Positions 23,600 to 34,600 of a DNA stretch of 64,000 nucleotides are shown here, one piece after another. Below the pieces are notes generated by a model that ran no database searches, was not told the DNA's origin, and was given only the letters and a program-made list of their open reading frames with translations. The stretch's first letter is position 1, and each line of letters opens with the position of its first letter. Where the stretch lies: contig OZ005621.1 in assembly GCA_963930655.1 (NCBI GenBank), positions 3,397,001 through 3,461,000 of the forward strand, in the 5' to 3' direction. Position numbers and translations under genes: made by a program. Source of the DNA: Myrica gale. Taxonomy: Eukaryota; Streptophyta; Magnoliopsida; Fagales; Myricaceae.

Positions 23600-24340
23600 A
23601 TTGCACGAAAGTAAACTAATATTCCGGGAAGTGACAGAAATAGTGACCTGCAGTCACCAAGAGTAAGAGCTGGCACAATGGAGAGATGTTGACTTCAATA
23701 CGAATATACAAACCTAACTCCAAAAACAAAGGCCTTTTCAGTTCATCTTTACACCTTTTTCATTTCCCTACGAAAATCTTGTTCCTGCGGGCTGTGGCTT
23801 TCTTCTGCGAAAAGCTTATTGGAAGTTCGGGGTGATGTTCCAGTTGAAAAATTTTGTAGGATTCGAAGAGTTTTGTGAATTTTTAGATGTTGTTAAAGTT
23901 GCATTGGTGTTTGTGTAGAGATTGATGATGTGTAAAAAAATGATGTTGATGTTTAAAGTTATTTTTTTTATTTATTTCGAATTTATTATATTTTTATTAA
24001 AATTTGATTTTTTGAAAGTAAAAAAAAAAAAACTAAAAACTAAAAAGTCGTTGAAGACAGACTGCTGCCTACAGTACGCATGGCAGCAGTTTGTCGCCTA
24101 ACTTTTTAAGGGGAAACCTTTTTTTAAAAAAAAAACCGAAAGATGCAAAAGCCGAAATGCAGGGCATAGGGACAGGCGTAGAGGCAGGGAGCTGCGCATG
24201 AGAATTCGGATTTTATTTCGGCTTTTGCCGAACAAGATTGAGTTTTGATCTCGAATCCTGTGTTTTCTCCCAAAACGAACATGCCCTATATTTGAATCCA
24301 ATAAGATAGAAAGTTTACAAGAGTACTTTTGCTTGATGCC
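23600..24340. other. Upstream region of the copy 3 pseudogene, no gene
   Basis: 23717-23765 is homologous to the promoter-proximal region of copy 2. A poly-A run at 24021-24032 and short inverted segments around 24060-24130 are the only other structure. No gene is seen. Confidence 0.45.
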
Positions 24341-25144
24341 ATGGACGTGGTGAGTCCTGATCCGCCTCCTATTACCTGTGTGATGGAGAATATATTGTAC
24401 GTCGCGGTGGGAGGAGTGAAACAGAACAAACCACTCTTGTTATGGGCATTAAAGAACTCCGGAGGAAGAAAGATTTGCATCATGCATATTCATCATCCTG
24501 CAAATACGGTCCCCATCAGTAAGTTGGCTTCATGAATATGTGTGCGTGTTATGAATGTGTATTAAGTGCCTTAAACCTCTAGTTAGAGTTTTGGTAATTA
24601 GTAAAATATCTTCTTCTTTTCTAGTGGGAACGAAATTTCCAGCAAGCAGAACGAACGAAAGAGAACTCAGAGCGTACCAGGCTCTCAACGGCAAAAGATG
24701 CTTGAAATCCTGGATGAGTATCGTCAAATCTGTTGTCGAAGGGGGGTAAAAAAAACATTTCCCTGTCTCTTTCCGTGCGTTAGAATTAGAAATAGCAAGT
24801 GAAATTTCCCGCTGAGTCTTCTAAACAATATTGGAGTCCCTTGGAAATGGCTAATTGCAAACATATGTAGAGTTCGATGACTTGTTTGGTGTGGCTGACT
24901 TCTGTAATGTAGGTGCAGGCAGAAATCCTATTCGCTGAAGTGAACTGTGTCGAGGAGGGGATTGTGGCACTCATCTTGCAGCATGGGATCAGGAAGCTTG
25001 TTATGGGAGCAGCAGCAAATAAGCGCTACTCAAAGTAGAAACCTCAAGAGGATCTTTTCTTTTCCTTTTCCCTTTCAGTGTACGAAAAATCACCTTTGTT
25101 ATGAGCTATGACTATGATGATTAAGTGACTTGTGCTTGACATGG

Positions 25145-25205
25145 TCGGTTCCAGCCTGGGGCAAGTAGGGCTATTTCCTTAGGCCCCCAAAAAAGATTAG
25201 AAGAC
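25145..25205. repeat. Fragment resembling the end of the hAT-type element of copy 1
   Basis: GGTTCCAGCCTGGGGCAAGT and the following CTATTTCCTTAGGCCCCC resemble the reverse complement of the right end of the element at 12267-12947 (AGGCAATTGCCT, AGCCCCC). No second end or target duplication is found, so it is a relic at most. Confidence 0.35.
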
Positions 25206-26658
25206 ACTAAAGAAGGGCCATGGTTTTGCTGAACATTTTTGCTTGGATGTTAAAAATGTCACAGATTTGACATCACTGTTTGGTTACAGCTAACGCCCCA
25301 CTGCTTACCTATGCAGGAAAATGGGCCTCAAGTCTAAGAAGGCCACCTATGTGCGTAAAAATGCGCCTTTGTCCTGTCACATACAATTTATCTGAGGGGG
25401 AAGCCTCAACGAGAACAGGTTTCTTCTTGTTTTGGTTTTCGGATATTCTTGGCAGTGCTGATGTAACCCGATATATAGAGCTAAAAATGAAGATATGAAC
25501 TCCCAATGGTGAAGATCTCATATTTTAATCGACTGTATGGTTAATATTTGCAAGCTCCAAAATGCTTGATTGGCCATTAAAGACCTGCAGGGTGATTGTG
25601 TGTAGTCTAGAAAACTGCAAGAAATTATTTCCTTCTCTACGGAGTAGAAGCTGTATCTTTCTGTACTTGGTCTTACTTATTATTACCACTATGTTTACTG
25701 ATGCAATTATTATATGATATAGGGAAGGGATAGTTGATGGAGCTGACTGTAGCTTAGGAAGCAGAACAGACGTCTGTTCGCTTGGCTGGACTCCTCAGTC
25801 CTCAACTTCAAGGGGAAATTTTGATGCAGAAGGGAGTTCATCAGAATGGAATTCAGAGAGATTCTGCAGCTTCGTCTTATTCAACTTGCTCTTCTAGTGG
25901 AGTGCGTGACTTAGGTCGGATTCCATCTCTTAGGTCCGAGAGGAGTCACAAGGGATCCGAGATAAATGAAGCAATTTCTCAGTCCAATGAGAATCTTCAT
26001 CATCCATCCGATCCCACTTTAGCGGTATGCACAATGTTCTTCTATGCTATGCCAAGGAGCATTTGCAGTTTTCAAGTTGAAACTTTAAACATTTGACTGA
26101 TTCGAGCAGGATGGAATTTCAGATTACTGTCACTTTCCTCAATCTGAAGAGTCCAGACCAGATGCTGAAAATGCGAGGCTAGAAGGTTTTCTAGCAGGAG
26201 AGAGGCGGGCCAAAGCCGAGAAAGTTGCAATCGAGGCTATGCGCAGGGTGATGTCATATCTTATAATTCTTGTTTTTTGGGCTCTTATGCAAACGATTAC
26301 TATATACCTTGTAATTTGCTAACAAAGTACTTCCAGCCCCATTACTAGGGAGGGAAGATGAAGCAGTCCCATGCCTTTCAATTATGTTCAGACTCATATT
26401 TGTGTGATTTGCAGACTCAAGTTTGGGAGAGCCTATACGCTGAGGAGGTGAAACAAAGAAAAGACACTGAGGAAGCTCTAGCAAGAGAAAAAGAAGAACA
26501 CAAAAATGTGAACAAGCAACTAAACCTTGCCATGGAAGACATCCGGATTGCTTCTGATAAGATATCATCACCGGAGAGCCAAATTGCAGAATCTGATAGC
26601 ATGATTAAGGGTTGGGAATTAAGGATGGCCTCTGTCCTAGACCTGTTGCAAACTTACA

Positions 26659-28098
26659 TGAACAACCTGATTTAGACCCAACTTATGCGGAAAATACCTA
26701 GAGGGGGGTGAATAGGTATATTAAAAAAATTATAAAATAAATCATTTTAATACACACAACTTATTCTCAATTATATGAACTCAAACACAATGTTAACAAT
26801 ATTCAAATACCTAATTACCAATCAAATATGAATATATGACATATAAACAATAAAACTCAAATCTGAAAAACAGAAGAATCTGAAGAAACTTCAAGCGACT
26901 CCAAAGAAACTACAACTGACAGAAACACAATTTTTCAGATTAACTCAAACAATCAAAACACAATCAATTGAACAATTATACTTGAAACCAGAATATCACT
27001 AAGGCACAAACAAAAGCACTAATTTACAATTTGACAAGATACTACAATAACCAGCAAAACACTAAGATGTAAATCAACACAACACAGAAAATACAATCTG
27101 GAAAACAGAGTATATTGAACTGACTGAAAGAAACTTAAACTTGCAGAACCAGAAATTTCCAGATTCACAACAACAATTGAAATGCAATCAATAGACAAAT
27201 CTTATCAATAACCTAAATCTTAACTCGTAACTTACCAACCAGATCCATGAATGAGGGTTGTACGTCAAGGCTTAAGAAAATAAACTCACAACTCAAAGAA
27301 CAAACTTGGTTAGTAAGAGAATAAACAACACAAATTAAGAACAAGTAAAGAGATGTAACACCGAAAATGGTTACGAAGAGAAACTCCCTAAGAAACGTCT
27401 TTAAGGAGAAAAACTCTCCGGGCCCGTAGGCCGTTCGAATCCACTAATTTCCGAGTGATTACAAGGTGATCTGAAGCGACTAACCTAGCCTATCAACAAT
27501 CCTTGAATCAAATCCAATTTACCATAAACCGAATCTTAACTGGACATAAAACCTCTACGTCCACCAAGGAAATCACGATCCCGAACGACACTTGATCTCT
27601 ATGCACAAACCTTGTGCAATCAAGGGCCACAGCTGAAACCTTCAGCCTCTCCGATTCAGAACCTCTAAATCTTCAACTTCACGAAGTCGAATGGGGGAAT
27701 GCGGTGATCGTCTCTAAATCCTCATCATCAACTCAATCAAACCCAAGGAAGCTCTTCACGAAATCAACATACCATTATCAAGAAAGAGACGAAACATATC
27801 TATACACTTGAACTCACTCAATCTTGAAACCAACAGAATCTTGAAGGAACGGACATTATTTCTCGCGTGAAGCTATCTTTTATAATTTTCCAAATCTGTT
27901 TTTGAATACCCGTGAAAAGCAAAACTGATTCAGCTCCTTTCTAAAATCTTCTAGAATCATAGGAATTGACAAGAAAGCCCTTAATGAGGACTCTTGATAA
28001 TCAACGGTTTAGCTCTACACTTTCTTCTTCTAGAAACCTTACATAAGACAAAAATACCCCTTTTACAAATAGTCACATGATGCCAATTTGCCGTAACA
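26659..28098. mobile_element. Solo LTR inserted in exon 7 of copy 3
   Basis: The insert begins TGAACAACCTGATTTAG and ends GCCGTAACA, so it has the TG...CA ends of an LTR. It is flanked by the 5-bp direct repeat TTACA (26654-26658 and 28099-28103). Removing the insert and one TTACA restores continuous homology to exon 7 of the other copies (ACTTACA joined to GAAAAGAACGAGA). Length is 1440 bp. No gag, protease or reverse transcriptase frame lies inside, and no second LTR, so it is a solo LTR. Near its left end is a CCTAGAGGGGGGTGAATAG segment. Two diverged internal repeats lie around 26870-27000 and 27080-27220. Confidence 0.88.
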
Positions 28099-29820
28099 TT
28101 ACAGAAAAGAACGAGACGAAATGGAGGAAAAATGTGACAAAGCACTGAAAGAAGCTGAAGAACTGAGAAGGAAACAAGAAAAGGCCGCAAGTGCAGAAAC
28201 TCCCCAATTATTCTATGAGGTCTCATTCTTGGAGATTGAGGAAGCAACTCAACACTTTGATCTGTCGCTGAGGATTGGAGAAGGAAGACATGGGACCATC
28301 TATAAAGCTCTTTTGCGTCAAACTGTGGTGGCAATAAAAAAGCTACATCAAAATAAGGTTCAAGATCCCTCAGGATTTCAACTTGAGGTAGGATCGTTGA
28401 ACTTCTCTTTGTTTATATGAAACTCAGCGATCCATCAATTCCTATCCCGATACCACTCTATTACTTATCATTTCATGATTTACGCAGTAGATTTTTCATT
28501 TTTCCCAACATGGAAAGAAAACGATAGAGCCAAAAAGTATCCAAACATGAGCTTGAAAATGAATCTGACATTGATGATCGTAGAGTTTTTTTTATTGCAT
28601 CGCATAAGTGTTCAATTTCAGGTTGATACACTGAGTACGTTGAAGCATCCAAATCTTGTCAAGCTGATTGGATCCTGCGAAGAAGCTCAGACTTTTGTCT
28701 ATGAGTATGTTCCAAACGGGACCCTTGAAGATCGACTGCACTGCAAGGACAATACGCCCCCATTATCATGGCAAACTCGAATATGCATCGCAACAGAGAT
28801 GTGCTCTGCCCTCGGCTTTCTTCATTCCTCAAAGCCTGTCAGCATATTACATGGTGATCTGTCATCTGCTAAGGTTCTTCTTGATGCCAACTTCGGTAGC
28901 AAACTCTGTGGCTTTGGAAACTATTATCGTATCACTCATGACCGGATTTTAAACGACAACATAACACCGTCTTGGAGAACAGAGCCCGAGGGCACTACTC
29001 TACCATATCTGGATCCCGAGTTCCTCCATACAGGAGAGCTCACTTTAAATTCAGATACCTATTCATTTGGAATCATATTGTTGCAGTTGTTAACTGGAGA
29101 GCCACCAGCCCTGGGGATAAAGAGAAAAGCCTGTTGGATCCTTCCAAAGCCTGTTGGATCCTTCGGCTGGAGATTGGCCATTCAAGCAAGCTAAAGAGTT
29201 GGCTCAATTGGCGTTGAGATGTTGTGAAATGCGCCGTGAGACCCGACCAGACCTCAAGTTAGAAGTCTGGACGGTACTTGAACCAATGAGGGCTTTATAT
29301 GGACGCTCAGGCTCATCCCAGCTGGGTTCTGAGGGGCACTCTGAAGTCTGAACCTCCTTCATATCTTCTTTGTCCCATCTCCCAGGTAAGTTAGTGGGCT
29401 TCCTATTTGTTCTCAAATGTTTCCATAACTGATTCATTCTCACAGAGTACATTACCCAATTATCTAAAGTGGCAGAAGATTTTTCTGGACTTGTTTATGC
29501 ATATTTTACTTTTCTAGCTTTCATGTGCAATCTCCTTTCCAATATCTTTGAAATACTTTCAGCTCCAAGCCTACTACGCTCAATTGTTACAATCTACAAA
29601 CTTGCAGGAAGTCATGCAAGATCCACATGTTGCTGCCGATGGTTTTAGTTATGAAGCCCAGAACTTGCGAGACTGGTTTGAGCGTGGACATGACACTTCA
29701 CCCATGACAAATCTGAAGATTGAACATCGCAATCTTGTACCCAACCATGCTCTTCGTTCGGCCATGGAGGAGTGGCGTCTGAAATCTGTATACACTGTCT
29801 TTAGATCAAGTACTGTTTGA

Positions 29821-30157
29821 ACATTTTCGTCGGAACAGAAACCATAAAAGGCCCCCAAAACCCTGAAAAATTTCGTCCAGGATGTATTTTGGTTTGAGAC
29901 TAGTAAATTCAATGGAAAGGCTTTTTCGTAATGGTTGTTAAGTCGCGTTATCGCCATAAGTTCATCTTTCGCTTTTATAAATACTTTCTAACCAAAAATG
30001 CTCTTTATTTTATCAATATTCGTATAAAGCCCATTGATAATAGATATTTCTTTCGCCTCTAAAAAGCACAAAGAGAAGAAGTATTACCAGAACACCCAAG
30101 GAAATGTCGTTTTTTGGGTTTCCATGGGCCCATAAAGCCCAACCTTTTGGTCCCCTA
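29821..30157. other. Spacer after copy 3, no gene seen
   Basis: 3' flank of the pseudogene. No coding or repeat structure is recognised apart from the start of the MITE at 30158. Confidence 0.4.
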
Positions 30158-30357
30158 AGTCTGCGTTTGTCACTAAAATTTTACCCAAAATTTTATCTCT
30201 CTCCTAATAAAATACTTCAATATAATGTCTCTCTCTTCAATCAAAAAATATAAAAAATTAAAAAAACTATAAAATATTACCTCTCTCTTCACTTTTTCAC
30301 TAAACTCAATACCAACACTAAACCCAATACCAAAAAATTTACCACACAAACCCACCT
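30158..30357 (-). repeat. MITE, inverted copy of 23423-23599
   Basis: Reverse complement of the element at 23423-23599, from CTGCGTTTGTC to CACACAAACCC, with the ACCTCTCTCTTCACTTTTTC and AATACCAACACTAAACCC blocks. Confidence 0.7.
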
Positions 30358-30816
30358 TAGAAAAGAGCCATCATTTAGGTTGCCTCGTGGGCCCAACCGT
30401 GACAACGTAAAAATGATTATTCTGTTTTATACTTTAGGATTAAAGTGGTATTTAACATATGATGCTAAAGCCTTATTTAGAGATTAATTTCCCCTAGTAG
30501 GCTCCACTAAAATTATTAAGAGTAATTGCCTTATTTCGAGATCTTGAAGTTCACATGGCAAGGATTAGAATAGAGTTTCATGTTTAATAATAAAAACATT
30601 GAAATGTTTAATAAAATATTATTAAAGTAGAATATTCTTTATATATAAACATCTCTATACCTTCGTTTCTTTTCTTTAATCCTAAGATAAATATTTAACC
30701 ATAGGTCAAAGGATCAAGATCCAATGGTTATGCAGGCTGTGCTGTGAAGGGTAGAGATTACTAGTTACTGTATCTTCCATCTACAGCTCCTCCAGTAGTC
30801 AAGTTTTTGGGGAAAA
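30358..30816. other. AT-rich spacer, no gene seen
   Basis: No coding signal or recognised repeat. Confidence 0.4.
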
Positions 30817-31400
30817 AAAGGTTAAATGCATCTCATGCCCCTGTGGTATTCATGAATTGCAAATATGCCCCTGAGGTAAATAAAGTTATTTTAATACTCC
30901 TGAGGTAAACTTCAAGGTCACAATATGTCCCTCTGTTGATGTGCCGTTTGAAAAACTAACGGAATAGAACGCGGTCGACCTCTAAATTAAGCAGTGGACC
31001 GCTTCATTTGACTACTTGGGGCACTTTATGTTAATTATTTTTTTAAGGGAATAGAACGTGATCGACCTCTACATTAAGCGGTCGTCAAGTTTTTAGGAAA
31101 AAAATGGTTAAATGCATCTCATGCCTCTGTGGTATTCATGAATTGCAAATATGCCCCTGAGGTAAACAAAGTCATTTTAATACCCCTAAGGTAAACTTCA
31201 AGGTCACAATATGTCCTTCCGTTGATGTGCCGTTTGAAAGACTAACAGAATAGAACGCGGTCGACCTCTAAATTAAGCAGTCAACCGCTTTATTTGACTA
31301 CTTGGGGCACTTTATGTTATTAAAATGATTTTGTTTACCTCATGAACATATTTGCAATTCACGAATACCATAGGGACATGGGATGCATTTAAGCAAAAAA
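30817..31400. repeat. Complex inverted/tandem repeat element with GGTCGACC cores
   Basis: A unit starting GGTTAAATGCATCTCATGCC begins near 30819 and again near 31107, about 288 bp later. Both units contain GTGGTATTCATGAATTGCAA, AGGTAAACTTCAAGGTCACA and GAACGCGGTCGACCTC. The right end (about 31325-31395: TTGTTTACCTCATG, TTTGCAATTCACGAATACCA, GGGATGCATTTAAGC) is the inverted copy of the unit start. The element is thus an inverted-repeat transposon with an internal tandem duplication. Non-coding. Confidence 0.75.
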
Positions 31401-31563
31401 ATATCATTTGATCCCGTAGGATTTTTCGGGAGCTAGGGCTAAACAAAGTAGGATATCCTGAGTTTAGATTTTCTTTTTCTTTTTTCTCCTAAAAGAAAAC
31501 ACTATTTGAGCTGATTCAGCGAGTTATAAATTCACTGTAATTAATTATGGGGTAGCAAGAGTT

Positions 31564-31614
31564 GGACCAGGCTCCCCTGCAATTCGGGCAGGGAATTGCA
31601 GGGGATCCTCATCC
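31564..31614. mobile_element. 51-bp palindromic mini-element with 9-bp target duplication
   Basis: The left arm GGACCAGGCTCCCCTGCAATTC and the reverse complement of the right arm, GGATGAGGATCCCCTGCAATTC, agree at 18 of 22 positions with a 7-base loop between them. The block is flanked by the direct repeat GCAAGAGTT(G) at 31555-31563 and 31615-31623. A 9-bp duplication suggests mobilisation by a Mutator-like transposase. Class is inferred. Confidence 0.6.
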
Positions 31615-31624
31615 GCAAGAGTTG

Positions 31625-34600
31625 TGACTTGGCAGAAATCTCCTGAAAGGAGCCATAAAACATGCATGCACCTCGGACACCTATTTTTAGCTTCCCATCT
31701 CTTTCGGAGGTGTAGTACTTTTGTAAAAGGTTTGAAGTTATATATATATAAAAGAGCAGTTCTTTCGAAGGTCAATGATACTAATCCCGAGAACAAGTAC
31801 TCCTAATTAATCAACATATTGTACAACGACAGCTGCACTGACAGGTCTTAATTAGACTTTCAACAAAATTGATCGTATATATTAGGGTTTAGGTGCTATC
31901 TTCCCGACAAAACTAGAACCCCATTGGCTCTAATTACAAATATATCAGAAGCATACAATTAATGTAACAAAGCTAAATCCAAACATTAACGGGGGGCATC
32001 AGGCATGCTTCTTGACTGCTTTTCGCCCTTTCCTGATTATTTTTGCCACTTCTTTATTGTGATGCTATCCCTTCTCCAGATATGCATATCTTCTTCTTCT
32101 TCTTTTCTCCTGTTGGATAATTGAGGAAGTTGTATTAATCCAAAAAAGGAATTTACAGTCAGTATAGAAGTTAAGAGACCAATTAGGTAGCTCAGTGAAG
32201 TGTGATCCACAGATACACAAAATACACATTTAATAGCACAGCCCTAGATGATCAACATCAATTAATTACTCCTCTGGCGTTTCAGGAGTACTGATTGAGG
32301 CAGATTCTAGGTGGTTGTCAAAAGGGTTAGGTTTCCAATTGTAGAAATGCATACCTTCTTCAAATAGATCGATTTGATACGGATTTTGATTTCGTCATTG
32401 ATCATGTATAATTAATTAGTCAACATTCTTTGCAAAATTAGAAAAATAATGTCATCTAGCATGCTGCATCCCGCCGGGTTTCCCATTGGTAAGTGGCGTT
32501 GTCATGGACATCCTTAAGCTGCCTAAAAAATAATAAAGGGTACGTATTTTTAACTATATAATCTGAGGATGTACATATCGAATCAGATCAAGAAAGAATT
32601 AAGGAAGCAAAGTAGCATGTGATTTATGAAGCGTATAACATTGTAATTCCTGACCCGGCCAGCAAATTAAAGATAAGAAGATTGGTAGTGCCAAGGTGGA
32701 ACCGTGGAACTATAGGGAAGAGATTTAGCAGGACTTGTGATCATGAACATAAGGAACTCAGTGATAAACCTAAGACAATATAAGTCCTGTAAGGGTGTTT
32801 TTCCTAACTATGGCTTTCCCTGCTCAAAATAATTGTGGCCCTCTGCTCAAACTTGGGGGCAAAGAAAGAGAGAAAGGGTGTGTCTGTATCAGTACTCAAA
32901 TTAAGATTTATCTAGTCCTCGTCTTAATTCAATTTAGTGTCAGCTAGTCACACGTAACTTATAAGTTTCCTCCAGTAAATTGGAAGAAGTACTACATATA
33001 GAGAGGATAAAGCCTTACCAATATTTTCATATAATTAATCCTAATTAAGCGGTGGGAATTGTCATATCTCATCTCAACATTTTCACACGTTATCTTGGGA
33101 CTACTCAAGAGACCAAGATCTTCTACAATTTCTTGTATAAATTGTATGATGCAATTTAGAAAGATGTAGAAACAATAAGTAGATCTTATTGTAGAGCTCA
33201 TCCGAAAACTTTACATATACAACATTAAATAGTATTGTAAGGTTCACCTATGTTGTCTATCTCTCTTCAAATTGCATCATGCAATTCAGAATAGAAAATT
33301 ACATAGAATCATAATCCCTACTCAGAAATCTCAAAACAAAACAACAATAAGTCGATTTCCTTTTCACACCGGTGAAAGCAACCTTTTGATCTTCTTTTTT
33401 TTAGCAATGATTACTTTTTGAAGAATATTACATGTATGAGTACCAACCTTTTATTCTAATTATGTATCTGCTAAACCTTAAGAGAGTGACTGAAAATGGC
33501 AAGGGCCATGATCTTTTCTATTAGCGCCCTTTTTCTTGAAGCCTGCGTGTATATCATCACTGGCCCTTGTGTGGTATCTTTGAAAGCTAACGAGTCAGAT
33601 AAGCTAGGTACTTAAATAGTGATCAAACATTAAGTGTTAGAGAGCAATTATATGAGGTCCGAGCTAATTAAGTAGTACTTATTAATTAGGGTTTCAGGTG
33701 GGATCAGCAATTTTGGTGGGACTCTGGGAGCAATCAATACCGTGTTTGACGGGTGATACAGGTCATAAGAGATTCACGTTAAAACTCAACCACTACACGC
33801 CACACGCGCTCAAACGACTCTAGGGCCGAGGTCCTTCTCAGATCTTGATCTTCGACCTTAGTTTTCTCGTCAGCTTCTAAATCATGACTATCGTCGTCAA
33901 AACTGATCTTTTCACGTGGCTATGTGGCCCAGCATAGAATTCCGTGCGCTGTTCTAACAATTTGACCATTCTTTTGTCCTTACATTTAATTCCTTGTTCA
34001 TAGGGAATGGGGAAGAAATGTGGAGCTAGAAGAAAAGTGAGCCCATCACGAGGCTCCGACGAAGTTCGGTAAATATGTGACTGAAAATAAAGTAGAAACT
34101 CTAATGAGACCGTGGAAAGATAATTAAGCCTATAAGCCTGCAGCTAAGCACAAATCTGCGGGCATAGCATGGCCTCCATCCTTGAATTGAATTACTTGCC
34201 AACCAAGACTGAATGTTGATCTTCAATATAGTCAGTCTGATCATTAACGGAGAATCGGGAGAAATCAAAAATAAAGCATCGCTTTCAGAAGATCGAAGAT
34301 ATTCTTGCTGTATATATCCTTCTATGGTCAGCTAGACTTACCATAATTTCCAAGATAGTTGCAGAAGTAAACTTTACTTCTGATTATAAGCCAGTTTGTC
34401 TCCTTCCCTAAGTACTGCAGTTTCAGCCTTTCAACTTTAAAGGTCTGATTTTCAAATCGCGTCTAATTAGCAAAGAGTCCGAAAATTATTAACCTACTCA
34501 AACCTCAAAAAGATGAAGCTAGCAATATGGGTTATACTGATTGAAACTTTCCCTTTGGATCAAAAACAAGATCAAAGAACTCTCCCATGATTATTTAATG

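Larger units (their letters stand above)
24341..29820 (+). pseudogene. Copy 3: dead PUB33-like gene with multiple lesions and an LTR insertion
   Basis: Exon remnants: 24341-24518, 24625-24745, 24913-25034, 25317-25418, 25723-26024, 26110-26247, 26415-26658 continued at 28104-28387, 28622-29385, 29608-29820. Lesions seen: exon 2 is 1 base short (121 against 122); exon 4 has an in-frame TGA at 25393 followed by shifted frame; exon 5 changes frame between about 25850 and 25880; exon 7 is split by a solo LTR; exon 8 has a deletion plus a 16-base repeat near 29120-29163 that shifts frame, and a 7-base duplication (GTCTGAA, near 29345) that shifts it again; exon 9 has lost the normal stop and reads on to TGA 29818-29820. 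Kinase residues are also lost: HGDLSSAKVLL (Asn to Lys) and DFG to GFG. Closest to copy 2 by promoter, linker and activation-segment sequence. Splice sites are still well preserved, so a non-coding transcript is possible. Confidence 0.92.

Noticed and set aside
27614..27811. Open frame inside the copy 3 LTR as a retroelement gene
   Set aside because: Short, with no gag, protease or reverse transcriptase features; the element is a solo LTR.
31561..31620. MicroRNA hairpin with a miR166-like GGACCAGGCT core
   Set aside because: The stem is only about 22 bp with a 7-base loop, the match to miR166 is just 10 bases, and 9-bp direct repeats flank it, so a mini-transposon explains it better.
33130..33290. 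Hairpin around TTGCATCATGCAATT as a regulatory RNA
   Set aside because: Similar AT-rich loose inverted repeats recur (for example 47580-47690), so a degraded MITE is more likely.
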